The notes under the pieces are model-generated. The model did not search any database. It was not told where the DNA came from and saw nothing but the letters and a program-made list of their open reading frames with translations. 64,000 nt of DNA from Sulfurospirillum multivorans DSM 12446 (GTDB taxonomy: Bacteria > Campylobacterota > Campylobacteria > Campylobacterales > Sulfurospirillaceae): assembly GCF_000568815.1 (NCBI RefSeq), contig NZ_CP007201.1:1807654-1871653 (forward strand). The letters run 5' to 3'. Positions within the stretch are counted from its first letter, which is position 1; each line of letters begins with the position of its first letter. Below, piece by piece: positions 57,378 to 64,000 of the stretch. A program made the position numbers and the translations under genes.

Positions 57378-58580
57378 TTATTTATCCAATTGGTAAGCAC
57401 TGTGAAGGGCACGAACGGCAAGTTCACCGTATTTTGCTTGAATAACCATAGAGATTTTGATCTCGCTGGTACTGATCATCTCGATGTTAATGCCCTCTTT
57501 TGCCATCGTGTCAAACGCTTTACACGCCACACCACTGTGCGATTTCATACCTACACCCACAACTGAGACTTTAACGATGTCACTGTCATACTCCATAACA
57601 TCACTTGCTCTAAGCTCACTCATAGCAGCTTTTGTCATCTCTAGCTCATTTTGAGGAACAGTAAAACCAAGGTTTGTTGTGCCATCGTGTCCTACATTTT
57701 GGATAATCATATCAACGTTAACGTTACAATCAGCGAGTTTTTTAAAAATCTCAGCCGCAATGCCAGGCTTATCCGTAACACCGCGAAGTGTCACTCTGGC
57801 TTGGTTTTTATCGAGTGCAATACCGCTAACTAATGGTTGTTCCATAATCTTATCTTCCTTTGTAATAAGTGTTCCTTCGTGTTTGTTAAAGCTACTGCGT
57901 GTCACGAGATTGACGTTGAGTTTTTTTGCCATCTCAACAGAGCGGCTTTGAAGCACTTTCGCCCCCAAACTTGCGAGCTCTAACATCTCATCGTAGCTGA
58001 TTTTATCGAGTTTTTTAGCCTTAGGTTCAATGCGAGGATCGGTTGTATAAACACCATCCACATCGGTGTAAATCTCACACAGATCCGCTTCTAACGCTCC
58101 TGCAATCGCAACCGCAGAAAGATCACTGCCTCCACGACCCAGCGTTGAGACTTCACCGTTTTCGGTCACACCTTGAAAGCCTGCAACGACGACAATTTTG
58201 CCTTCTTTTAGCTCTTTTTTCATCAGTGTGGTATCAATGTATTCAATACGCGCTTTGGTATGAACCGCATCGGTCACAATCCCAGCACGACGTCCACTCA
58301 TCGAAACAGCAGCATAACCCTCTGCTTCAAGCGCAATCGCAAGCAAAGCACTGGTCACACGCTCACCAGAACTTAATAACATATCGACTTCGCGATGATT
58401 GGGTGTTGTGCTAAAATGCGCTGCATACTCTAAGAGTTTATTGGTCTCACCACTCATCGCGGAAACAACGACGACAAGATCGTGTCCCTCTTGTTTGCTT
58501 TCTATGACTCGTTTGGCAACAGCCTCAATGCGCTCAACATTGCCAACACTCGTTCCTCCGTATTTTTGAACGATCAACAT
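57378..58580 (-). CDS. lysC: Aspartokinase
   Basis: First step of the aspartate pathway (Lys, Thr, Met, diaminopimelate). The 400 aa contain VQKYGGTSVGNVERIEAVA, VTENGEVSTLGRGGSDLSAVA, CEIYTDVDGVYTTDPRI, and two C-terminal ACT domains (about 265-400) starting VTLRGVTDKPGIAAEIF, so feedback control by lysine or threonine is expected. No homoserine dehydrogenase is fused. Three bases separate it from hobA and one base from rppH. Confidence 0.96.
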   Translation of the reverse strand: MLIVQKYGGTSVGNVERIEAVAKRVIESKQEGHDLVVVVSAMSGETNKLLEYAAHFSTTPNHREVDMLLSSGERVTSALLAIALEAEGYAAVSMSGRRAGIVTDAVHTKARIEYIDTTLMKKELKEGKIVVVAGFQGVTENGEVSTLGRGGSDLSAVAIAGALEADLCEIYTDVDGVYTTDPRIEPKAKKLDKISYDEMLELASLGAKVLQSRSVEMAKKLNVNLVTRSSFNKHEGTLITKEDKIMEQPLVSGIALDKNQARVTLRGVTDKPGIAAEIFKKLADCNVNVDMIIQNVGHDGTTNLGFTVPQNELEMTKAAMSELRASDVMEYDSDIVKVSVVGVGMKSHSGVACKAFDTMAKEGINIEMISTSEIKISMVIQAKYGELAVRALHSAYQLDK

Positions 58581-58581
58581 C

Positions 58582-59052
58582 TTAAAGATACCCTTCTTTT
58601 TTGAAATATTCTAACACTTGCTTATACACAGGTCGCTTGAAATAGGTAATAAAATCAAACACTTCTTCTAAATTGACAAATTTATAGTCGCAAAACTCTG
58701 GCTCTTTGGTTGCAAGGTTAATCTTGGCATCTTTTTTGAGTCTTACTAAAAAATATTTCTGGCTCTGTCCATCAAAAGGGTACATTTTTTGAGCAATTTT
58801 TTGAGGAAAATCGTATTGTAACCACTGAGGATACTCTGCAATGATTTCAACATCACCGGTACCAATTTCCTCTTCAAGCTCACGATAAAGGGCTTCTTGA
58901 GGGGTTTCTCCCGCATCAATTCCACCTTGTGGAAACTGCCAAGCGTCGGCAATATCACTACGACTGGCAATAAAAAGTTGGCATTGAAAAGGGTATTTGG
59001 CAGAGACAATCACGGCAGCAACATTGGGTCTGTATCGTTTTGGTGATTCCAT
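58582..59052 (-). CDS. rppH: RNA pyrophosphohydrolase (Nudix)
   Basis: Removes pyrophosphate from mRNA 5' ends and can cleave dinucleoside polyphosphates. The 156 aa show [17 protein letters not shown], the Nudix box [22 protein letters not shown] (split at about 42-64, with all Gly, Arg and Glu positions) and [26 protein letters not shown], typical of RppH/NudH. First gene of the long minus-strand operon down to ribF; its promoter lies in the 56-base gap to the hemW frame. Confidence 0.94.
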   Translation of the reverse strand: MESPKRYRPNVAAVIVSAKYPFQCQLFIASRSDIADAWQFPQGGIDAGETPQEALYRELEEEIGTGDVEIIAEYPQWLQYDFPQKIAQKMYPFDGQSQKYFLVRLKKDAKINLATKEPEFCDYKFVNLEEVFDFITYFKRPVYKQVLEYFKKEGYL

Positions 59053-59128
59053 AATTGCGCATTACCTCTATATTTTTGTTAAAATAGTATCGAAATAGTC
59101 ATTAAACTTGCTTGATACAAGGAAATCC

Positions 59129-60184
59129 GTGTTAGCTTACCTCCATATCCCTTTTTGCGATAGCAAATGCCACTACTGCGCCTTTAACTCTTACGATAAC
59201 AAAAGTGTACTCAAGCAAAATTACATGCAACAGATTACAAAGCAACTGCGCTATGAGTTGGAAAAATTTAATACACCTTCCAAAAGTATTCGCTCTTTAT
59301 TTATTGGAGGCGGAACACCTTCAACCATTCAAGCCTTGTGGTATGCACCATTTTTTGAGATGATCACGCCCTATTTGGCAGATAATGCCGAAGTCACCTC
59401 CGAAGCCAATCCTCAATCGGCAACAAAGGAATGGATAGAGGGAATGCGCACGTTAGGCGTCAATCGTCTCAGCTTTGGTGTGCAGAGTTTTAATGCACAA
59501 AAATTGACCTTTTTAGGGCGCAATCACACGCCCAAACAGGCTTTAGACGCTATCACTTCGGCGGCAAATCTGGGCATTCAAAACATCTCCCTTGATCTCA
59601 TTTATGGCACCGCACTGGACACGCCAGCTCTGTTGCAAGAAGACCTTAACATCGCCAGCTCCTTGCCCATCAATCATCTGAGTGCCTACGCGCTCACCCT
59701 CGAAGAAGAGACGCCCTTTTTCAAACGAACCGATGTTGCCAATGGCTCAGAGGAACTTGCCAAAGATTTCGTACACGCGATTATACAAGCAGGATTTCCC
59801 CAATACGAAATCTCCAATTTCGGAACCTACCAAAGCGTTCATAACAAAGGGTATTGGGAACATCAAGACTATTTAGGAATCGGGGCTGGTGCAGTAGGAT
59901 TTTTAAAAAATAGGCGTTTTTATCCCGCAAAAGAGATCGAAGCTTACGTTCAAAATCCTCTTTTTCAAGAGATCGAAAAACTTAGCCTTGAAGATTTACA
60001 TGTCGAAAAAATTTTCCTAGGATTGAGGAGCATGATTGGCATCGCACTAGCCAGTTTTAGCCCCAAAGAGATGATGCAAGTTAGCATTTTAGTGGAAGAA
60101 AACAAGCTTACATGTAAAGATCATCGTGTCTTTAACACGGACTACTTTTTAAGCGACGAGATAGCGCTTTTTATTACTCAATAG
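59129..60184 (+). CDS. hemW: HemW-like radical SAM protein (heme chaperone)
   Basis: A 351-aa radical-SAM protein of the HemN family. LHIPFCDSKCHYCAF (about residues 5-19) carries the CxxxCxxC iron-sulfur site followed by YCAFNS, the HemW signature rather than HemN. Also seen: LFIGGGTPS, VNRLSFGVQSFN, and GIQNISLDLIYGTA. HemW inserts heme into respiratory proteins. The start is GTG 59129 behind AAGGA; an upstream TTG at 59108 is less likely. LTCK near the end is encoded by a TTACATGTAA word at 60108. Confidence 0.92.
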   Translation: MLAYLHIPFCDSKCHYCAFNSYDNKSVLKQNYMQQITKQLRYELEKFNTPSKSIRSLFIGGGTPSTIQALWYAPFFEMITPYLADNAEVTSEANPQSATKEWIEGMRTLGVNRLSFGVQSFNAQKLTFLGRNHTPKQALDAITSAANLGIQNISLDLIYGTALDTPALLQEDLNIASSLPINHLSAYALTLEEETPFFKRTDVANGSEELAKDFVHAIIQAGFPQYEISNFGTYQSVHNKGYWEHQDYLGIGAGAVGFLKNRRFYPAKEIEAYVQNPLFQEIEKLSLEDLHVEKIFLGLRSMIGIALASFSPKEMMQVSILVEENKLTCKDHRVFNTDYFLSDEIALFITQ

Positions 60185-60204
60185 AGTTCCTACAGAACTC
60201 TTTT
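60183..60204 (+). terminator. Terminator of hemW
   Basis: Perfect 7-bp stem AGAGTTC (60183-60189) and GAACTCT (60195-60201) with a 5-nt loop, followed by TTT. It begins within the stop codon. Confidence 0.75.
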
Positions 60205-60324
60205 ATCACGCCTTTTAGGCAAAGCCCAAAACAAAGTTTCCTTGAAAAGGCTACGCTAAGCCGCTGTGGCACTAAAGCTAGCCTCTCGCGAGGCAGAAGA
60301 CTTCTTACAGTTTTGTAAGAAGTC
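60205..60324. repeat. Structured intergenic block B, related to block A
   Basis: 120 bases between convergent hemW and kefB genes. In order: AAAGGCTACGCTAA (60246-60259), a GC hairpin GCCTC-tcgc-GAGGC (60281-60294), and a perfect 11-bp stem GACTTCTTACA (60299-60309) with TGTAAGAAGTC (60314-60324). The first element matches 12 of 14 bases of that in block A (49187), and the CTTCTT/AAGAAG hairpin closes both. It could serve as the kefB terminator and may be a dispersed repeat. Confidence 0.45.
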
Positions 60325-61934
60325 TAATAATCTATATCTTCATCCATCGCCACTTTCAAAAGTGCTTTGGCGGCTTCTCTTCCTTCGTTGACAATATGCT
60401 TCACCTGAAGTGCTTTAAGCAGTTTTTTTTCATCGTAGTCACTCGCTTTGGCAACGATCTTAATCGGTGCATCAAATGATTTGAGCACCTCGCACAGCAG
60501 AATGAGTTTTTTCTCATTGTTAATCGCAATAATAACCGCTTTAGACTCTTCCACAAACGCATTTTTCAAAATACTCTTCTCAGCTGCATTGCCAAAATAA
60601 ACTGGTTCACCCCTGTTTTGCCCGAGTTTGACCAGATTGATGTCATGTTCTAAAACCAAATAATTGACATTCATCTTTTTGAGACGATACACAATCTCTT
60701 GCCCTAGCTTTCCATATCCACACACAATGATGTGATCTTTAATGCCTGAAGAGTGAATCATAAAATCGCCGTTATTGGGCTCTTTCGTAATGGCATCGAC
60801 AATTTTTTTCATATTTTTCAGAATAAATGGCGTCATAATCATCGATAAAACAACCGTAACAATCAAAATCTGAGATGTCTTGGCACTGATAAGCTGCGTG
60901 GAGCTTGCAAGGGCTAAAATCGCCAACGAAAACTCACCCGCTTGACACAATGCCAAACCCGTTTTCAGCGCAACTCGACCACCCACAGCAAAAAATAAAA
61001 TCCCAAAAACAACCAGCGTTTTAAAGGCAACCATTGTGACTAAAAAAAGCAAAATCGTGCCATAATTTTGAGAAATCAACCCAAGATCAATCTGCATACC
61101 AACGGTGATAAAAAAGAGTCCGAGCAACAAGTCTCGAAAAGGAACCAAGTCGGCTTCAATTTGGTGTTTGTACTGCGTCTCAGACATCATCATGCCTGCC
61201 AAAAAAGCGCCCAAAGAGTAGGAAAAGCCTAAAGTGTGCGCTAAAAATGAGGCACCCACAACGAGGAGCAACACCGAAGCGATGAAAATTTCTTGGGTAT
61301 CCGCCCAGACAACAAGCGATAAAAAGCGGTTAAGCAGATACTTGCCGATGATAAACATCAAACCCAAAATGATAATCACACTGTACAACGTCTGCAAAAG
61401 AAGCTCAGAAAGGGAACTGTTTTGATTTGAGAAGATGTTAAGCATCAACAAGATCGGAATGACCGCAATATCTTGAAAGAGTAAAATCCCCAGCGCTTTA
61501 CGCCCGTAAATGGTATGAATCGTTCCACTGTCATTCAGAATCTTAAGCACAATCGCCGTGGATGAAAGCGCAAGCGCATACCCGATAATGATCGCACTCT
61601 TTTTTTCAATACCAAAAAAATGCTCAGCACCCAAAGCGATCACGCCGCCAACCAGAGAGACTTGAAGTAGTCCGTAAAAGAAAACATCTTTTTTCATACT
61701 TAAAAGATGTTTGATGGAAAACTCAAGCCCAATGGTAAACATTAAAAAAACAACACCAAATTCTGCGATATGCGTCAAAGATTCATTATTGCGACCCAAT
61801 TTATACATGTAAGCAATAGCAAATCCCGTGATAATATAGCCAATAATCGTTGGTATATTAAAACGCTTCAACAAAAGGTTAAAGAGGGTTGCTAAAGCGG
61901 TTGCACTCAAAATGATCGCTAATATATTATCCAC
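60324..61934 (-). CDS. Cation:proton antiporter with RCK/TrkA-N domain (KefB-type)
   Basis: A 536-aa inner-membrane CPA2 antiporter. Twelve or so membrane helices fill residues 1-380 (for example FNIPTIIGYIITGFAIAYM and ALALSSTAIVLKIL), followed by a cytosolic RCK domain with the nucleotide-binding VCGYGKLGQEIVYRLK and YFGNAAEKSIL. Potassium-proton or sodium-proton exchange is expected; glutathione gating, as in E. coli KefB/C, cannot be assumed. Two bases from hspR, so transcribed with cbpA-hspR, matching C. jejuni Cj1231. Confidence 0.92.
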   Translation of the reverse strand: MDNILAIILSATALATLFNLLLKRFNIPTIIGYIITGFAIAYMYKLGRNNESLTHIAEFGVVFLMFTIGLEFSIKHLLSMKKDVFFYGLLQVSLVGGVIALGAEHFFGIEKKSAIIIGYALALSSTAIVLKILNDSGTIHTIYGRKALGILLFQDIAVIPILLMLNIFSNQNSSLSELLLQTLYSVIIILGLMFIIGKYLLNRFLSLVVWADTQEIFIASVLLLVVGASFLAHTLGFSYSLGAFLAGMMMSETQYKHQIEADLVPFRDLLLGLFFITVGMQIDLGLISQNYGTILLFLVTMVAFKTLVVFGILFFAVGGRVALKTGLALCQAGEFSLAILALASSTQLISAKTSQILIVTVVLSMIMTPFILKNMKKIVDAITKEPNNGDFMIHSSGIKDHIIVCGYGKLGQEIVYRLKKMNVNYLVLEHDINLVKLGQNRGEPVYFGNAAEKSILKNAFVEESKAVIIAINNEKKLILLCEVLKSFDAPIKIVAKASDYDEKKLLKALQVKHIVNEGREAAKALLKVAMDEDIDY

Positions 61935-61936
61935 GA

Positions 61937-62311
61937 CTATTCCCCAAATAAAATGATCTCGTAACTGTTTTTATGTTTCACCAAAGGATTTTTGGTTTGC
62001 GTACTTTTTTTCGTAAGCCCACTGAGTTCCATGCGTAAACTCTCCACCAATACTTCAAAATCATCGATTTTATCTTTGAGCTGCATAATGATGTCAACAC
62101 CAGCAAGATTGACCCCAAGATCGCGTGTAAGGCGCTGAATCATCTTGATTTTGTCAATATCTTGTTGTGAATAAAGCCTCATCTTCCCATCGGTCCTTGA
62201 AGGCCTAACAAGCCCTTCTCGCTCATACTGGCGAAGTGTTTGAGGGTGAATGGTTAAAACTTTTGCGACAACACTGATCAAATAAACCGGTTCTTCATAC
62301 CCATGATGCAT
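61937..62311 (-). CDS. hspR: Heat-shock repressor HspR (MerR family)
   Basis: A 124-aa MerR-type repressor. LISVVAKVLTIHPQTLRQYEREGLV (split at about residues 11-35) is the HspR winged-helix signature, followed by RPSRTDGKMRLYSQQDIDKI and a short coiled-coil dimer segment. HspR represses chaperone genes at HAIR sites together with DnaK. HAIR-like sites are seen at its own operon promoter (63281-63301) and at the dnaK operon promoter (43074-43094). Order cbpA-hspR-kefB as in C. jejuni. Confidence 0.95.
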   Translation of the reverse strand: MHHGYEEPVYLISVVAKVLTIHPQTLRQYEREGLVRPSRTDGKMRLYSQQDIDKIKMIQRLTRDLGVNLAGVDIIMQLKDKIDDFEVLVESLRMELSGLTKKSTQTKNPLVKHKNSYEIILFGE

Positions 62312-62329
62312 GGCATACTCCTCGTAAGT

Positions 62330-63217
62330 TTAATGTGGTAAATGTTCTTCCAACAGTGCTTTTAAGGAGCTATCCAAAGAAGCAAGAGGAGGAAGAACGA
62401 TGTTAGCCACTAAGTACAAATCACCTTTACTTTGCGTTTTACGGTTCAATGCACCATACTCTTTGACTCTAAATTTTTGTCCATTTTTCGTATCTTCTTT
62501 GACTTTGAGGGTAATCTCTTTATAGAGCGTATCCACAGCGATTTTACCACCAAAAAGAGCTGTTTTAAGCGGGATATCAATGCTCTTTACCAGATCATCA
62601 CCTTCTCTGGTATATTCAGGACTGGAGGCGACTTCCACACTTAAGATAAGATCGCCCTTTTGACCTTGAAACGATTTACCTTTCTCTTTCACGCGCATCT
62701 TTTCGCCGTTTTTGATGCCAGCAGGAATTTTGACATCAAAACTTTCATTGTTGTATGAGAGCGAATGTTTGCCACCTAAAATAGCCACATTGAAAGGAAT
62801 AATAATTTTAGCACTGACATCTAAGTCTGGCTCACTAAACCCACCAAAACCGCCGCTACCAAAGCTTCCAAAGCCGCCTCGCCCACCACTGCTAAAGCCT
62901 CCAAATCCACCGCCGCCTCCGCCACCGAAGATGCTACGTAAAATATCGTCTAAATTCGCACCCCCTTGTGCATTGGCAAAATCGTGGAAATTCTGACCGC
63001 CAAACATGCTATCGCCGTATTGGTCGTACTGACGACGTTTTTGCTCATCACTGAGGATTTCATAGGCAGCATTAATTTCTTTAAATTTCTCTTCCGCCCC
63101 TGAATCTTTGTTGATGTCAGGATGGTACTTACGCGCTAATCTTCGGTAAGCTTTTTTGATCTCTTCCGCACTCGCATCGACGGCGACATCTAATGTTTCA
63201 TATAAGCTCTTACTCAT
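62330..63217 (-). CDS. cbpA: DnaJ-like co-chaperone CbpA
   Basis: A J-domain co-chaperone for DnaK. The 295 aa show the J domain at residues 3-68 with the HPD motif in [15 protein letters not shown], a G/F-rich linker (about 75-135) with glycine runs, and two C-terminal substrate-binding beta domains (from about 135). There is no cysteine-rich zinc domain, which separates CbpA from DnaJ. First gene of cbpA-hspR-kefB; divergent from htrA. Confidence 0.95.
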   Translation of the reverse strand: MSKSLYETLDVAVDASAEEIKKAYRRLARKYHPDINKDSGAEEKFKEINAAYEILSDEQKRRQYDQYGDSMFGGQNFHDFANAQGGANLDDILRSIFGGGGGGGFGGFSSGGRGGFGSFGSGGFGGFSEPDLDVSAKIIIPFNVAILGGKHSLSYNNESFDVKIPAGIKNGEKMRVKEKGKSFQGQKGDLILSVEVASSPEYTREGDDLVKSIDIPLKTALFGGKIAVDTLYKEITLKVKEDTKNGQKFRVKEYGALNRKTQSKGDLYLVANIVLPPLASLDSSLKALLEEHLPH

Positions 63218-63266
63218 GAGTGTTAACCTTGTTTTGGACTCTTTTTATCCATTAATATTTATAGCG

Positions 63267-63301
63267 ATTATACCATAAAAGTTTAGTCTAGATCAATCAA
63301 C
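63267..63301 (-). promoter_or_regulatory. cbpA-hspR promoter with HAIR-like operator
   Basis: Minus-strand TTGATC (63291-63296) and TATAAT (63267-63272) have an 18-base spacer. Over the -35 box lies GTTGATT-N7-ACTAAAC (63281-63301), which fits the HspR operator HAIR (CTTGAGT-N7-ACTCAAG) at 10 of 14 positions with exact spacing. This points to HspR autoregulation. Confidence 0.65.
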
Positions 63302-63388
63302 TTCCCTGCTTCTTAACTTAATATTTACTTTATGTTTACCTCTCTCCTTTATAATTCCATAAGACAAAGATTTCAAAGGAGTTTGACT

Positions 63389-64000
63389 ATGAAAAAAATA
63401 ATTTTACTATCGCTTGTTGCATCACTATCCCTCTTTGGCGCGACGATTGACATCGCTCAAATGCCTAAAGATTCTGAACGCAAAGATGCCACAGCTTCCA
63501 ATGTGATCCTCTCTTACAATACCGCTATCAAAGAGGCTAAGAAGAGTGTTGTCAACATTGCAACGACGAAAAAAAGTAAGCAAAACGACCAACTCAATGA
63601 ACTCATGCAAAATCCGTTCTTTAAAGAGTTCTTTGGAAATAAGATGCCTGAACTCAAACAACAAGAACGTAAATCGCACTCTTTGGGTTCAGGTGTCATT
63701 ATCTCCGCCAATGGCTACATCGTTACCAACAACCACGTCGTTGAAGGGGCGGATGAGATTGTCGTAACGCTTCCCGATGATGAAAAAGAGTATAAAGCTA
63801 AAGTGATCGGCGAAGATCCTAAAACTGATCTAGCCGTTGTTAAAATCGAAGCGAAAGATCTCCAAGTAGCTAAATTTGGCGACTCGTCTAACCTCTTAGA
63901 AGGCGATCTTGTTTTTGCCATTGGTAACCCTTTTGGCGTGGGTGAGACGATCACGCAAGGTATTATCTCCGCACTCAATAAAAACAATGTCGGACTGAAT
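63389..64000 (+). CDS. htrA: Periplasmic serine protease/chaperone HtrA, 3' end outside window
   Basis: A DegP/HtrA protease that degrades or refolds periplasmic proteins. The ATG 63389 follows AAAGGAG, and a signal peptide ([17 protein letters not shown]) leads the mature protein. The 204 codons present hold the catalytic His in VTNNHVVEG (about residue 118) and Asp in [10 protein letters not shown] (about 149), and [16 protein letters not shown]; the GNSGG serine and PDZ domains would lie beyond the window. Divergent from the cbpA heat-shock unit, with a TATAAT box at 63350-63355. Same pairing as C. jejuni Cj1228-Cj1229. Confidence 0.95.
   Translation, partial: MKKIILLSLVASLSLFGATIDIAQMPKDSERKDATASNVILSYNTAIKEAKKSVVNIATTKKSKQNDQLNELMQNPFFKEFFGNKMPELKQQERKSHSLGSGVIISANGYIVTNNHVVEGADEIVVTLPDDEKEYKAKVIGEDPKTDLAVVKIEAKDLQVAKFGDSSNLLEGDLVFAIGNPFGVGETITQGIISALNKNNVGLN

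Overview
This window looks like a chromosomal segment of a Campylobacterota (Epsilonproteobacteria) genome, most likely Sulfurospirillum or a close relative. The call rests on gene content and gene order, both compared with Campylobacter jejuni and Helicobacter from memory. Matching blocks are ubiD-hemC-fxsA-proS-hemA-prenyl synthase-DUF2018; fba next to a PEB4-type PpiC chaperone; nadE-lpxK-thrC-kdsB; hrcA-grpE-dnaK; rpsO-Rrf2-flhA; hemW/rppH-lysC-hobA-holB-folP-ligA-tlyA-ribF; and kefB-hspR-cbpA facing htrA. HobA, DUF2018 (HP0242 type) and desulforubrerythrin are typical of this phylum.

Layout. 1-1450 is an AT-rich accessory edge holding the 3' part of a tyrosine recombinase. 1453-11547 (minus) carries desulforubrerythrin, a UbiD decarboxylase and a heme/isoprenoid/proS operon with a DsbA-like protein. 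11965-19330 (plus) carries a sulfur-amino-acid operon (metY, a Cys-free Rrf2 regulator, cysK), a membrane GGDEF protein, valS and a solo TRAP binding protein. 19397-25012 (minus) carries mog-panE-hisD, a D-cysteine desulfhydrase-like enzyme, fba and PEB4. 25131-39694 is mixed: nth, pepD, cmoB, nadE, an unusual DegT-family protein, lpxK, argB, thrC, kdsB, dsbD and ppk2. 39749-44214 (minus) is the hrcA-grpE-dnaK heat-shock operon, a small HTH-plus-56-aa-protein pair and rpsO. 44455-48399 (plus) has a frameshifted Rrf2 gene, flhA and a DHH phosphoesterase. 48415-60184 is mostly one long minus-strand housekeeping operon from rppH to ribF. 60324-64000 is the kefB-hspR-cbpA group divergent from htrA, which runs off the window.

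How genes work together. HspR and HrcA are both encoded here. HAIR-like inverted repeats lie over the -35 regions of both the hrcA-grpE-dnaK and cbpA-hspR promoters, which suggests HspR control of chaperones, including autoregulation. CmoA and CmoB (tRNA wobble uridine modification) are both present but about 20 kb apart. Many genes in the minus-strand operons overlap as ATGA, implying translational coupling.

The strongest unexplained signal is the 10-bp palindrome TTACATGTAA, often extended to TTTACATGTAAA. I count 30 perfect copies by eye, against roughly 0.2 expected from base composition. Twenty-five are inside unrelated coding sequences, always in one of the two stop-free frames (encoding LHV[K/N/R/I] or TC[K/N]). 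Five are intergenic. It behaves like a highly iterated palindrome or DNA-uptake-like word rather than an operator for particular genes.
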